Below, in pieces: positions 1 through 8,339 of a stretch of DNA of 64,000 nt. Position 1 is the stretch's first letter. Every line of letters begins with the position of its first letter. The position numbers and the translations under genes are program-made. This stretch comes from Romboutsia ilealis (GTDB lineage Bacteria > Bacillota > Clostridia > Peptostreptococcales > Peptostreptococcaceae), in NCBI RefSeq assembly GCF_900015215.1, contig NZ_LN555523.1, positions 730,912 to 794,911 on the forward strand, in the 5' to 3' direction. The notes below the pieces were generated by a model that saw only the letters and a program-made list of their open reading frames with translations, searched no databases and was not told where the DNA came from.

Positions 1-1
1 T

Positions 2-955
2 AAATATATACTAGGAAAAACTCCAGATGATGAATATCATGTAACCGTTCCTATATATACTAATGACTCTATAGCTCCTTATACGCTGGATATAGTAATG
101 CCTCTACAACCTATAGATGAGGCTAATCAAGTTATAAGAAAATTAATGCCATTTATATTAATAGTTGCACTTTTAATAGGGGCAATAGGGGCATATATTT
201 ATTCAAAGGTAATAACAAAGCCACTTATACAAATTATAGAAAGTGAGAGAGAGGCCGAAAATAGAAGGAAAGACTTTGTAGCGACAATATCTCATGAACT
301 AAAAACTCCTATAACTATAATTAGCGGTCAACTTGAAGGTATGATGTATAATATTGGAAAATATAAAGATAGAGATACATATCTAAAAAAATCATATGAA
401 TCAACACAAGAATTAAGAGATTTAGTTAATGAAATGATAGAAGTGTCAAAGCATGAAATATTAGAATCAGACTTAGCATTAACGAAAGTTAATTTAAGCA
501 GTCTTTTAGAAAAACTTATAAAAAAACATCAGTTTTTGATAGAAGAAAAGAATATGAATGTAATACTTAAAATAGAAAATGACGTTTATATAAAGTGTGA
601 TGAATCAAGAATTGAGAAAGCTATAAATAATATAATAATAAATGGAATAAAGTACTCTCCAAAAGATGAAAATTTAATAGTAAGACTTTATAAGAAGAAC
701 TATAAAAATAGTAGAAAAAATAACCAATATAGAGCATATTTGGAAATAGAGAATACTGGTGTTACTATAGATAAAAAATACTTAAGTCAGATATTTAATC
801 CATTTTTTAGAATAGAAAAATCTAGATCAAGAAAAACTGGAGGAAGTGGTTTAGGATTATATCTAGTAAGTCAAATACTTAAATCTCATGGATATTATCA
901 TAGTTTAAAGAATAAAGAAAATTCTGTAGTATTTACTATTGAGTTTAAAAATTAG
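2..955 (+). CDS. Sensor histidine kinase, C-terminal part (5' end outside window)
   Basis: The frame is open from base 2, so the gene begins before the window; the ATG at 98 is internal. The visible 317 residues contain one membrane helix (about residues 48-68), a short HAMP-like linker, the H-box FVATISHELKTPI with the phosphoacceptor His (about 98), an N-box around NNIIINGIKYS, and G-boxes ending in GGSGLGLYLVSQI. This is the layout of a membrane two-component kinase that autophosphorylates on His and passes phosphate to a response regulator, which should lie upstream. The G1 motif reads ENTG rather than DNG, as in VanS-like kinases. The signal sensed cannot be told because the sensor domain is missing. 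Confidence 0.93.
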   Translation, partial: KYILGKTPDDEYHVTVPIYTNDSIAPYTLDIVMPLQPIDEANQVIRKLMPFILIVALLIGAIGAYIYSKVITKPLIQIIESEREAENRRKDFVATISHELKTPITIISGQLEGMMYNIGKYKDRDTYLKKSYESTQELRDLVNEMIEVSKHEILESDLALTKVNLSSLLEKLIKKHQFLIEEKNMNVILKIENDVYIKCDESRIEKAINNIIINGIKYSPKDENLIVRLYKKNYKNSRKNNQYRAYLEIENTGVTIDKKYLSQIFNPFFRIEKSRSRKTGGSGLGLYLVSQILKSHGYYHSLKNKENSVVFTIEFKN

Positions 956-1055
956 ATTTCAAGAACTATTCACAAAAAACTCATATTAAATTCATAAAAA
1001 AGAGTTATTATATAACTAAAGAAAGAACTAACTTAAAAACTATAATATAATACCC

Positions 1056-1138
1056 TATTGTAAAATAAACCCCACGAACATCCTCCACAATGTTTATTTT
1101 GCAAAAAAAACCCATAATTAAATTTTATGGGTTTTTTT
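1056..1138 (+). ncRNA. Candidate small RNA with C-rich loop
   Basis: Behind two overlapping TATAAT-like boxes (1041-1051) lies an 11-bp hairpin (1059-1069 with 1092-1102). Its 22-base loop contains CCCCACGAACATCCTCC, complementary to Shine-Dalgarno sequences. A terminator hairpin with a T7 tract follows directly. There is no start codon or plausible peptide. A stem-loop presenting a C-rich, anti-SD loop before an intrinsic terminator is the usual form of trans-acting sRNAs in Firmicutes. No good -35 box is visible, so this remains a proposal. Confidence 0.35.
1111..1138. terminator. Bidirectional intrinsic terminator
   Basis: CCCATAA pairs with TTATGGG, flanked by an A-run on the left and a T-run on the right. 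It can end transcription from both sides and overlaps the stop codon of the leftward permease gene. Confidence 0.8.
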
Positions 1139-1633
1139 ACTTACTAAATAATCAACTATATATCCCATAATAATAATACCAGGTATATTTATAATTAATC
1201 GATAGAATGTAAACTCATATCCAAGAGCTCCAATTTCAAATAGTAGTGTAGAAAATTTAGTTACACACCATGCATTTAAAAATATAATTATATTTGAAAA
1301 TTTGACTCCCTTTTTTATCAAAACTGCAGCAAATGGAAAGCCAGCATACATAGGTCCAGCAGCAAAAAATGCAAGCATAAATGATAAAAATATTCCTAGA
1401 AGTTTAGATTTATCTCCCATATATTTCATAAAATATTCTCGAGGAATCCATTCATCCATAAGTCCTAGCAATATCATAGTTGGAGGTAAAACTGATAACA
1501 TTTGAATTAAATTCGACTTAATGTTTTTAAATGCAGAAAGTCCAATTTCATTATTGAATATGGAAATTAGTATAAGAATAAAGAAAAATATTAAAAAATA
1601 TTTATATCTTTTAATTATTTTTGATATACTCAA
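1118..1633 (-). CDS. Predicted permease, C-terminal half (ArsP/DUF318-like)
   Basis: A 171-residue integral membrane protein with about four to five hydrophobic helices. The GPMYAGFPFAAVLIKKGVKF stretch is typical of the second half of the predicted permease family PF03773 (YraQ/ArsP type), which exports small molecules such as organoarsenicals in some members. Full-length members are about 300-350 residues; here the two halves are separate genes overlapping by 4 bases, so translation is probably coupled and the halves presumably assemble into one transporter. Substrate unknown. Confidence 0.7.
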   Translation of the reverse strand: MSISKIIKRYKYFLIFFFILILISIFNNEIGLSAFKNIKSNLIQMLSVLPPTMILLGLMDEWIPREYFMKYMGDKSKLLGIFLSFMLAFFAAGPMYAGFPFAAVLIKKGVKFSNIIIFLNAWCVTKFSTLLFEIGALGYEFTFYRLIINIPGIIIMGYIVDYLVSKKTHKI

Positions 1634-2106
1634 TTAAATACACCTCCTATAAAAATAGCAACAATAAATGAAAATAAAAAAGCTAAGAAATTTCGATAAA
1701 ACGCAGCTTTTTTACCTATATATTCAGCCTCTAATGGGAAAGTTAGCATACCAACCATGGTAAGTGTAGTAATTAAAGCAGAGACTTGAGCATATCCAGC
1801 GCCATTTTGAAGTAAAGTATTACCTGTTGAAAATGCAACAAAAGTTGGCATCATAGTAATAGCTCCAATTATAGAAGATAGTAGTATACCAAAACTTCCA
1901 GACTCTTTACCTATAAGTTTTGATATCATTTCTGGATTTAAAATAGCTAATATTATAGCTATAATTATTACAATAGATAAAAATTGAGGCATTATATTTT
2001 CTAAAGATTTAAGTCCGTTAATAATTGCTTTTTTAGTTTTTTCTTTGTTTTTAAGAAAAGATACTAAAGTAAGTATTATACATAGTCCGTAAAGAGTATA
2101 AGTCAT
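1630..2106 (-). CDS. Predicted permease, N-terminal half (ArsP/DUF318-like)
   Basis: A 158-residue membrane protein, first gene of a leftward two-gene unit, with a strong ribosome binding site (AAAGGAGG) upstream. The central segment GAITMMPTFVAFSTGNTLLQ resembles the repeated core of PF03773 permeases, with a proline-rich turn between helices. It overlaps the start of the second half by 4 bases. Both reading frames look intact with proper starts, so this is a genuinely split transporter rather than a frameshifted one. The cargo cannot be inferred from context. Confidence 0.7.
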   Translation of the reverse strand: MTYTLYGLCIILTLVSFLKNKEKTKKAIINGLKSLENIMPQFLSIVIIIAIILAILNPEMISKLIGKESGSFGILLSSIIGAITMMPTFVAFSTGNTLLQNGAGYAQVSALITTLTMVGMLTFPLEAEYIGKKAAFYRNFLAFLFSFIVAIFIGGVFN

Positions 2107-2228
2107 TAAAAATATCCCCTCCTTTTTATACTTATAGTATGAAGAATTATAAATAATCGTTAAAGATTTATGTTATCAAATAAAATTATTTATTTTGGGA
2201 ACAATAAAAATTAAAAGGAGGGTTTGAT

Positions 2229-2447
2229 ATGAGCCATATAAATGATATGAATGATATGAAAAGAGAAGTTAAAAAAACAGCTACTAAAGCTAAGTACATG
2301 GCAAAAGAAGTAGCAGAAGATGTAAAAGATGATCTGGAAGGTGCAATGAATATAATGGAGTCTAAAAAAGATGAATTAGTGGATATGTATGAACAAAAGA
2401 AATTTGCACACGATATAAAAAAACAAATGAAAAACGAAATGAAGTAA
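2229..2447 (+). CDS. Small charged helical protein (YtxH-like)
   Basis: A 72-residue protein with an excellent ribosome binding site (AAAAGGAGGG) and its own terminator. It is rich in Lys, Glu and Ala in a heptad-like pattern (KKTATKAKYMAKEVAEDVKD) and should form a long amphipathic or coiled-coil helix without a membrane segment. Short YtxH/LEA-like stress proteins of Firmicutes look like this, but the resemblance is compositional. Function unknown; monocistronic. Confidence 0.75.
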   Translation: MSHINDMNDMKREVKKTATKAKYMAKEVAEDVKDDLEGAMNIMESKKDELVDMYEQKKFAHDIKKQMKNEMK

Positions 2448-2454
2448 TAATAAG

Positions 2455-2484
2455 AGGTGTATCAATATGATACGCCTTTTATTT
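2455..2484 (+). terminator. Intrinsic terminator
   Basis: AGGTGTATC pairs with GATACGCCT (one G-U) followed by a T-rich tract, just after the stop of the 72-residue gene. Confidence 0.85.
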
Positions 2485-2616
2485 TAAATCTAAAAAACTT
2501 ATTATTTAATTTAAAAGAAAATTTAGTATAAAATAAAATAATTTAGCCTAATATATAACATTTTGATAGAAATTTTCATATTCTATTATAAACCAAAAAT
2601 TAATGGGGGTTTAGAT

Positions 2617-2796
2617 ATGGCTAATAAAAAAAGAAAAAGACCTAATGAAACATCTAACCAAAATAATAAAAATAAGCCAAATAACAAATTTAAAAATAAT
2701 AAGAATAATAACAGTAAACCAATTAATAATAAAAATGAAATAAATGAAAAATTAAAACAAGTATTATTAGAAAAATTAATAGAAAAGCTTAAATAA
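2617..2796 (+). CDS. Asn/Lys-rich small basic protein
   Basis: A 59-residue protein. I choose the ATG at 2617 because GGGGG lies 7 bases upstream; the longer frame from 2563 has no ribosome binding site. The first 40 residues are almost entirely Lys, Asn, Arg and Pro (MANKKRKRPNETSNQ at the start) and are probably disordered; the last 18 form a Leu/Lys/Glu amphipathic helix. A nucleic-acid or ribosome-associated role is possible, but I do not recognise a family. Low complexity makes homology inference unreliable. Confidence 0.6.
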   Translation: MANKKRKRPNETSNQNNKNKPNNKFKNNKNNNSKPINNKNEINEKLKQVLLEKLIEKLK

Positions 2797-2861
2797 TAAA
2801 AATTAAAGTTGAATATATTATTATTTAAATATAGAAAATAAGTTATTTTAAACTTATAAAA

Positions 2862-2886
2862 AATGAGGGAAATTTCCCTCATTTTT
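2862..2886. terminator. Bidirectional intrinsic terminator
   Basis: AATGAGGGAAA pairs with TTTCCCTCATT, flanked by A-rich and T-rich tracts. It separates the rightward small gene from the convergent aminotransferase gene. Confidence 0.9.
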
Positions 2887-2915
2887 AACTTATATAAATT
2901 TTAGTTAAAGTAACT

Positions 2916-4148
2916 TTAAAATTCTAAATTTAAAGAAAGTAACCTATTTTTTAATTCATTCATTATATTAATTTCATCTTCAAGTGTATCCGCATCATAA
3001 GTTACAGAAAATCTTAAGAAAGCTCCGCAATCATCCCAAGGAACAGTAGATACTAATGCATTTGATAAAAGGTATAAGGTAACATCTTCAGCTGTTGTAA
3101 ATTTAACTCCTTCTTTTATACCTTTAGGAATAGGAACATAAATATAAAATCCAGCTTTAGGTTTTGTAGCTTCAAAGCCAACTTCTTTCAATGCTTCAGT
3201 TAAAAGGTCAAGTCTTCTAGAATATCTTTCTCTATTAATATCTACTAAATGATAATTATCAAGTGCAAATACACCTGCTTTTTGTATAGCTCTAAATTGA
3301 CCAGAATCTGTATTAGATTTTATTACAGAGAAAAGTTTTATAAATTTATCAGACCCAACTATAAAAGCAAGTCTCCAACCAGTCATATTGAAGGACTTAG
3401 ACAGAGAATGGATTTCTACACAAACATCTAAAGCACCATCAACAGATAATATGCTAAGAGGTTTATATCCATCATAAGTTAGGTGTCCATATGCTAAATC
3501 TGATACAACTAAAATATTATTTTCCTTAGCGAAATCTACAATATCTTTATAAAATTCATAAGTTGCGACCTGACCTGTAGGGTTGTTCGGATAGTTTATA
3601 TACATCATTTTAGCTCTTTTTAAAATATCGTTAGGAATATTTTTTAAATCCATATAAAAATTATTTTCTTTGGAAAGTTCAAGATTATATATTTCTCCAC
3701 CTAAAAGCTTTGTATAAGTTGCTAGGGTTGGGTAATTAGGCGATGGCATTATACATACATCGCCAGGATTTATAAAGCATATCGGTATCATAGCAAGTAT
3801 AGATTTAGATCCTATCCCGTGCATTACATTAGATGTAGTAAGATTATCTATACCATATACATTGTTTAAATATCTACAAGCAGCTTCTTGAAATTCTTCA
3901 ATTCCATTATCGGCATAGTACCTGTTTTCAGGCTTTCTACATTCATTATTTAATACATCACATATAAGTTTATCAGCCATTTTATCAGGCTCTCCTACAC
4001 CCATATCAATAAGTTTAATATCAGGATTATTCTTTATAGTTTCATGAGTTAATTGTTTGATTTTCTCAAATTTATAAAGTTTTTTAGGAGCATTAAAGAA
4101 AGAAGATCCTCCTAGTGAGTCAGCAATTAAATGGTCCAAAAATCCCAT
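2916..4148 (-). CDS. PLP-dependent aminotransferase, LL-diaminopimelate aminotransferase-like
   Basis: A 410-residue fold-type I class I/II aminotransferase. Visible are the substrate-binding segment near DMGVGEPD, the NNPTG motif (about 195-199) and the PLP lysine in SLSKSFNMTGWR (about 254). Length and the N-terminal segment before LIDMGVGEPDKMAD suit the LL-diaminopimelate aminotransferase (DapL) group, which makes LL-DAP for lysine and peptidoglycan in one step from tetrahydrodipicolinate; related clostridial paralogues act on other amino acids. GGAGG lies just upstream of the ATG. It stands alone, so the assignment to DapL is moderate. Confidence 0.85.
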   Translation of the reverse strand: MGFLDHLIADSLGGSSFFNAPKKLYKFEKIKQLTHETIKNNPDIKLIDMGVGEPDKMADKLICDVLNNECRKPENRYYADNGIEEFQEAACRYLNNVYGIDNLTTSNVMHGIGSKSILAMIPICFINPGDVCIMPSPNYPTLATYTKLLGGEIYNLELSKENNFYMDLKNIPNDILKRAKMMYINYPNNPTGQVATYEFYKDIVDFAKENNILVVSDLAYGHLTYDGYKPLSILSVDGALDVCVEIHSLSKSFNMTGWRLAFIVGSDKFIKLFSVIKSNTDSGQFRAIQKAGVFALDNYHLVDINRERYSRRLDLLTEALKEVGFEATKPKAGFYIYVPIPKGIKEGVKFTTAEDVTLYLLSNALVSTVPWDDCGAFLRFSVTYDADTLEDEINIMNELKNRLLSLNLEF

Positions 4149-4339
4149 TGTTATACCTCCAAAATAAATAGTATAATATATAATATTTATCGGTTACATA
4201 TTTAAGCACTGAATCTAGAAAATTAATATAAAATGGATATAAGTGTAAGAATTTTAAAATGTGTTATAAAGTAATTATTTACAAGTTTAAAAAAATATAT
4301 AGGAAAAACTATATTTATACATAAGAAAGGGTGATAATT

Positions 4340-4510
4340 TTGGATAAATCAAAAGTAAGAAGAGATAATAAAAATCAATCAATACAAAATATAGTGAATC
4401 ATTCTCAAGGAGATAAAGATCTTGTATCAAATCTTGAACAAGTTCAAGTTGTAAATAGTGAAGGAAATAGTAAAAAGGATAATAATCTCCCTAAAAATAA
4501 TATGATTTAA
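4340..4510 (+). CDS. Small hydrophilic protein, TTG start
   Basis: A 56-codon frame starting with TTG, preceded by AGAAAGGGTG at good spacing; an in-frame GTG at 4331 would overlap that site. The product is polar, rich in Asn, Ser, Lys and Gln (ends LPKNNMI), with no membrane segment or cysteine. It fills the gap between the divergent aminotransferase and the next operon. No family recognised; clear RBS and lack of other content support a real gene. Confidence 0.45.
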   Translation: MDKSKVRRDNKNQSIQNIVNHSQGDKDLVSNLEQVQVVNSEGNSKKDNNLPKNNMI

Positions 4511-4606
4511 ATATATAAAGTAAAGCAAGAACTTTCTACAAAAAAAATCATATAATTATACGAGAAAGGTATTGTCTACTTTTCTTTTAAAAAGGAGGTT
4601 TTTGTA

Positions 4607-5929
4607 TTGCAAAATTTAAACAATAAAAAGTATACAAGAGCTGAAAAGAACTCAGACTATAGAAAGATGTTTTTAGGGGTAGATATTAAATTTAAACTAG
4701 AAAATGGTAAGAAGGTTATACCTATTGGATTTGACAATGGTGCAACAACACCAGCTCTAAAATGTGTATTTGACGAAGTATACAATGATTTATTAGTATA
4801 TGGCTCGATAGGTAGAGGTCAAGGCCCAAAAGGAGAATTATCAACTAGAAAATATGAAGAGTCTAGAGAGAGAGTATTAAAATTTTTTAACTTACAAGAC
4901 AATGATACTCATACAGTTGTATATACAAAGACAACAACAGAGTCTTTAAATATATTAGCTAACATACTAATAAAAAATAAAAATGATAAAGTACTAACAA
5001 CTAGAATGGAACATCATGCAAATGACCTTCCTTGGAGAAAAAATGCTATAGTTGAATATATAGACGTAGATGAATTAGGAAGGATAAATATAGAAGATAT
5101 AGAAAATAAATTAAAAAAAGAAAATGGAAATATAAAAATAGTAAGCGTAACTGGTGCATCTAATGTAACAGGATATATAAATCCTATACATGAAATAGCA
5201 AGACTTGCTCATAAATATGGTGCAATAATAGTAGTAGATGGAGCACAATTAGTTGCACATAAAGAAGTTGATATGAAAGGAAAGGATCCTACAGAGCAAA
5301 TAGACTTTTTAGTATTTTCAGGTCATAAAACATATGCACCATTTGGAAGTGGTGTAATAGTTGGTCTGGTAAAAGATTTAGATGTTGAAGAACCTTTTGT
5401 AAAAGGTGGAGGATGTGTAGATTACGTATTTGATGATAAAGTAATTTGGAGTGAACCGCCAAGTTTACATGAAGCTGGAAGTCCAAATTTTATAGGAACT
5501 ATGGCAATGGTTAGAGCATTAGAAGAGTTAAAAAATATAGGTTTTGAAAATATATATAATCATGAAAGAAAAATCAAGGATTACTTGATGGAAGAAATGA
5601 AAAAAATTGATAATGTAATAATATATGGAGATACTGAAAATACTGAAGATAGATTGGGTGTTATATCTTTTAATATAAAGAACAAAGATTGTTATGAAGT
5701 AGCTGATAAATTTGCAAAAGAAAATGCAGTATCACTAAGAGCAGGTAAGTTTTGTGCACATCCATATGTAGCAAGATTACTGAAAGTAAGTAATAATTAC
5801 GAGGAATATAAGAAAAATCTTGATGATGCTGATTTTGGGATGATTAGGCTAAGTATAGGATTGTATAATACAATGGAGGAAGCAAAGATATTTATAGATG
5901 AATTAAAGAAAATTGCAGTAGATGCATAA
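4607..5929 (+). CDS. Class V aminotransferase, cysteine desulfurase (SufS/CsdA)-like
   Basis: A 440-residue fold-type I PLP enzyme starting with TTG behind a perfect AAAGGAGG. The PLP lysine lies in FSGHKTYAPFGSG, the His stacking on PLP in TRMEHHAND, and the sulfur-accepting Cys in RAGKFCAHPYV, matching the SufS-type RxGxxC loop. Such enzymes remove sulfur from cysteine as a persulfide for Fe-S clusters or thio-cofactors. No suf or isc genes are adjacent and it ends in its own terminator, so it may be a specialised paralogue (for example a cysteine or selenocysteine lyase). Confidence 0.85.
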   Translation: MQNLNNKKYTRAEKNSDYRKMFLGVDIKFKLENGKKVIPIGFDNGATTPALKCVFDEVYNDLLVYGSIGRGQGPKGELSTRKYEESRERVLKFFNLQDNDTHTVVYTKTTTESLNILANILIKNKNDKVLTTRMEHHANDLPWRKNAIVEYIDVDELGRINIEDIENKLKKENGNIKIVSVTGASNVTGYINPIHEIARLAHKYGAIIVVDGAQLVAHKEVDMKGKDPTEQIDFLVFSGHKTYAPFGSGVIVGLVKDLDVEEPFVKGGGCVDYVFDDKVIWSEPPSLHEAGSPNFIGTMAMVRALEELKNIGFENIYNHERKIKDYLMEEMKKIDNVIIYGDTENTEDRLGVISFNIKNKDCYEVADKFAKENAVSLRAGKFCAHPYVARLLKVSNNYEEYKKNLDDADFGMIRLSIGLYNTMEEAKIFIDELKKIAVDA

Positions 5930-5937
5930 TGAAAAAA

Positions 5938-5965
5938 GTAGCCAATTTATTTGGCTATTTTTTTT
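5938..5965 (+). terminator. Intrinsic terminator
   Basis: TAGCCAA pairs with TTGGCTA, followed by a T8 tract, directly after the class V aminotransferase. Confidence 0.9.
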
Positions 5966-6012
5966 ATCAAAATAAAAATAAAAAAGTTATAGGAAATTGT
6001 TTACAGAATTAC

Positions 6013-6058
6013 AGTAATCGTTTACTATATAGATATAAAGTTATAGTAATCGTTTACT
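6013..6058 (+). promoter_or_regulatory. Twin LacI/GalR-type operators upstream of galK
   Basis: AGTAATCGTTTACT occurs exactly twice, at 6013-6026 and 6045-6058, 32 bases apart (about three helical turns). It is a near-palindrome with the central CG typical of LacI/GalR-family operators. A further half-site TTTACAG lies at 6000-6006. The gal operon encodes a LacI-family protein as its last gene, which is the natural ligand. Confidence 0.8.
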
Positions 6059-6150
6059 GTGAATGATTATTAAGAATATATAAGATAAAAAAAGGAGTTA
6101 TTTACTCTTATAAATTTAATAAAAATATATTTAATCAAAGGAGTATTGAG

Positions 6151-7314
6151 ATGATAAATAAGTTAAAATCAGATTTTAAAAGAATATTTGAAATAGAAAG
6201 TGAAGAAGTATTTTTCTCACCAGGTAGAGTTAATTTAATAGGAGAGCATACAGACTATAATGGAGGTCATGTATTCCCTTGTGCACTATCGTTTGGTACT
6301 TACGGAGTAGTATCAAAAAGAAATGATAAAAAGATTAGAATGTATTCATTAAATTTTGAAGATATAGGAGTAGTAGAGTTTAACTTAGATTCTATAGAAT
6401 ATGATAAAGCACATGATTGGGTTAATTATCCAAAGGGGGTAGCAAAAGTTATACAAGATAAAGGCAATAACATAGAACATGGTCTTGATATATTAGTATA
6501 TGGAAATATACCAAATGGAGCGGGTCTTTCATCTTCGGCATCGCTTGAATTATTAATGGCAGTTATATTAAATGATACATTTAATCTTGGAATAGATATG
6601 GTAGATATGGTTAAATACGCTCAAGAAGCTGAAAATAAGTTTATAGGTGTTAACTGTGGTATAATGGATCAATTTGCAATAGGTATGGGGAACGATAGAT
6701 GTGCAATATTACTTGACTGTAATACATTAAAGTATAGATATAGTGAAATAAATATGGAAGGATACTCTATAGTTATAGGAAATACTAATAAAAGAAGAGG
6801 TTTAGCAGACTCTAAATACAATGAAAGAAGAAGTGAATGTGAAAGAGCATTATCTAATCTTCAAACTAAATTAAATGTAAAAGCATTAGGAGAGTTAACA
6901 GAAGAAGAATTTGAAGCTAATAAAGAATTAATAGAAAATGAAGTAGATAGAAAAAGAGCAAAGCATGCAGTATATGAAAATCAAAGAACATTAAAAGCTG
7001 TTAAAGCATTAGAAGAAAATAACCTAGAATTATTTGGACAATTAATGGTTGGTTCTCACGTTTCTTTAAGAGATGATTACGAAGTTACAGGAATAGAATT
7101 AGATACATTAGTTAGTTTAGCACTTAAGCAAGATGGTGTAATAGGTGCTCGTATGACAGGTGCAGGATTTGGTGGATGTACAGTAAGTATAGTTAGAAAC
7201 GAAAATGTAGGAAACTTCATAGAAAATGTAACTAAAGGATATGAAGAAGAAATAGGATATGCACCAACATTCTATGTTGCTAATATATCAAGTGGTACTA
7301 GAAAAATAGGGTAA
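6151..7314 (+). CDS. galK: Galactokinase
   Basis: A 387-residue GHMP kinase that phosphorylates alpha-D-galactose at C1 with ATP, the first Leloir step. The galactokinase signature [15 protein letters not shown] is at about 25-39, the ATP-binding motif GAGLSSSAS at about 122-130, and the C-terminal MTGAGFGGC motif near 330. Length is standard. AAAGGAG precedes the ATG. It is the first gene of a galK-galE-galT-galR unit with 9-26 bases between genes and sits behind two LacI-type operators. Confidence 0.97.
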   Translation: MINKLKSDFKRIFEIESEEVFFSPGRVNLIGEHTDYNGGHVFPCALSFGTYGVVSKRNDKKIRMYSLNFEDIGVVEFNLDSIEYDKAHDWVNYPKGVAKVIQDKGNNIEHGLDILVYGNIPNGAGLSSSASLELLMAVILNDTFNLGIDMVDMVKYAQEAENKFIGVNCGIMDQFAIGMGNDRCAILLDCNTLKYRYSEINMEGYSIVIGNTNKRRGLADSKYNERRSECERALSNLQTKLNVKALGELTEEEFEANKELIENEVDRKRAKHAVYENQRTLKAVKALEENNLELFGQLMVGSHVSLRDDYEVTGIELDTLVSLALKQDGVIGARMTGAGFGGCTVSIVRNENVGNFIENVTKGYEEEIGYAPTFYVANISSGTRKIG

Positions 7315-7340
7315 ATATAACTTATTAGGAGGAGATAGAA

Positions 7341-8330
7341 ATGTCAGTATTAGTTTGCGGTGGAGCAGGATACATAGGAAGCCATACAGTACATCAACTT
7401 ATAAAAAATGGTGAAGATGTTATTATAGTAGATAATTTACAAACAGGTCATATGGATGCAGTTCATAAAGATGCAAAGTTTTGTAAAGGTGATATAAGAG
7501 ATAAGGAATTTTTAAGAAGTGTATTTAAAGAAAATAACATAGAATCAGTTATACATTTTGCAGCGAACTCTTTAGTTGGGGTAAGTATGAGTGATCCTTT
7601 AAGTTACTTTGATAATAACGTATATGGAACACAGGTACTACTTGAAGTTATGGTTGAATTTGACGTTAAAAAAATAGTATTTTCATCAACAGCAGCAGTA
7701 TATGGTGAGCCAAAGCAAATACCAATACTTGAAACAGATATTACTAATCCAACTAACACTTACGGTGAAACTAAGTTAGCTATGGAAAAAATGATGAAAT
7801 GGACTGATTTCGCTCATGGGATTAAGTATGTATCACTTAGATACTTTAATGTTGCTGGAGCATTAGAAGATGGAGCTATAGGAGAGGACCATACTCCAGA
7901 AACGCATCTTATACCACTTATACTTCAAGTACCTCTTAAGAAAAGAGAGTACATAACTGTATTTGGAGATGACTATGATACTCATGATGGTACTTGTATA
8001 AGAGACTATATACATGTCATAGACCTAGCTAATGCTCATATAAAAGCACTTAACTATTTAAGAGAAGGAAATGAAAGTAATATATTTAACTTGGGTAGTG
8101 GAAATGGATTTACTGTAAAAGAGATGATAGAAGCTGCTAAAGAAGCTACAGGAGAAGAAATAAAGGTCGTTATAGGAGAAAGACGTTTAGGAGATCCAGC
8201 AAAACTTGTTGCATCAAGCCAAAAGGCAAAAGAAATACTTGGATGGACTCCAGAATTTGATGATGTTAAGAAAATGATAGGGGATGCTTGGAATTGGCAC
8301 AAAAACCATCCAAATGGATTTAATAACTAG
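7341..8330 (+). CDS. galE: UDP-glucose 4-epimerase
   Basis: A 329-residue short-chain dehydrogenase/reductase. It has the NAD-binding GGAGYIGSH at 7-15, the SSTAAVYG strand and the catalytic YGETK (Tyr near 147). It interconverts UDP-galactose and UDP-glucose through an NAD-bound 4-keto intermediate, regenerating UDP-glucose for GalT and supplying UDP-galactose for surface polymers. TAGGAGGAG provides the ribosome binding site. Second gene of the gal operon; full length with no anomalies. Confidence 0.97.
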   Translation: MSVLVCGGAGYIGSHTVHQLIKNGEDVIIVDNLQTGHMDAVHKDAKFCKGDIRDKEFLRSVFKENNIESVIHFAANSLVGVSMSDPLSYFDNNVYGTQVLLEVMVEFDVKKIVFSSTAAVYGEPKQIPILETDITNPTNTYGETKLAMEKMMKWTDFAHGIKYVSLRYFNVAGALEDGAIGEDHTPETHLIPLILQVPLKKREYITVFGDDYDTHDGTCIRDYIHVIDLANAHIKALNYLREGNESNIFNLGSGNGFTVKEMIEAAKEATGEEIKVVIGERRLGDPAKLVASSQKAKEILGWTPEFDDVKKMIGDAWNWHKNHPNGFNN

Positions 8331-8339
8331 GGGGATATT

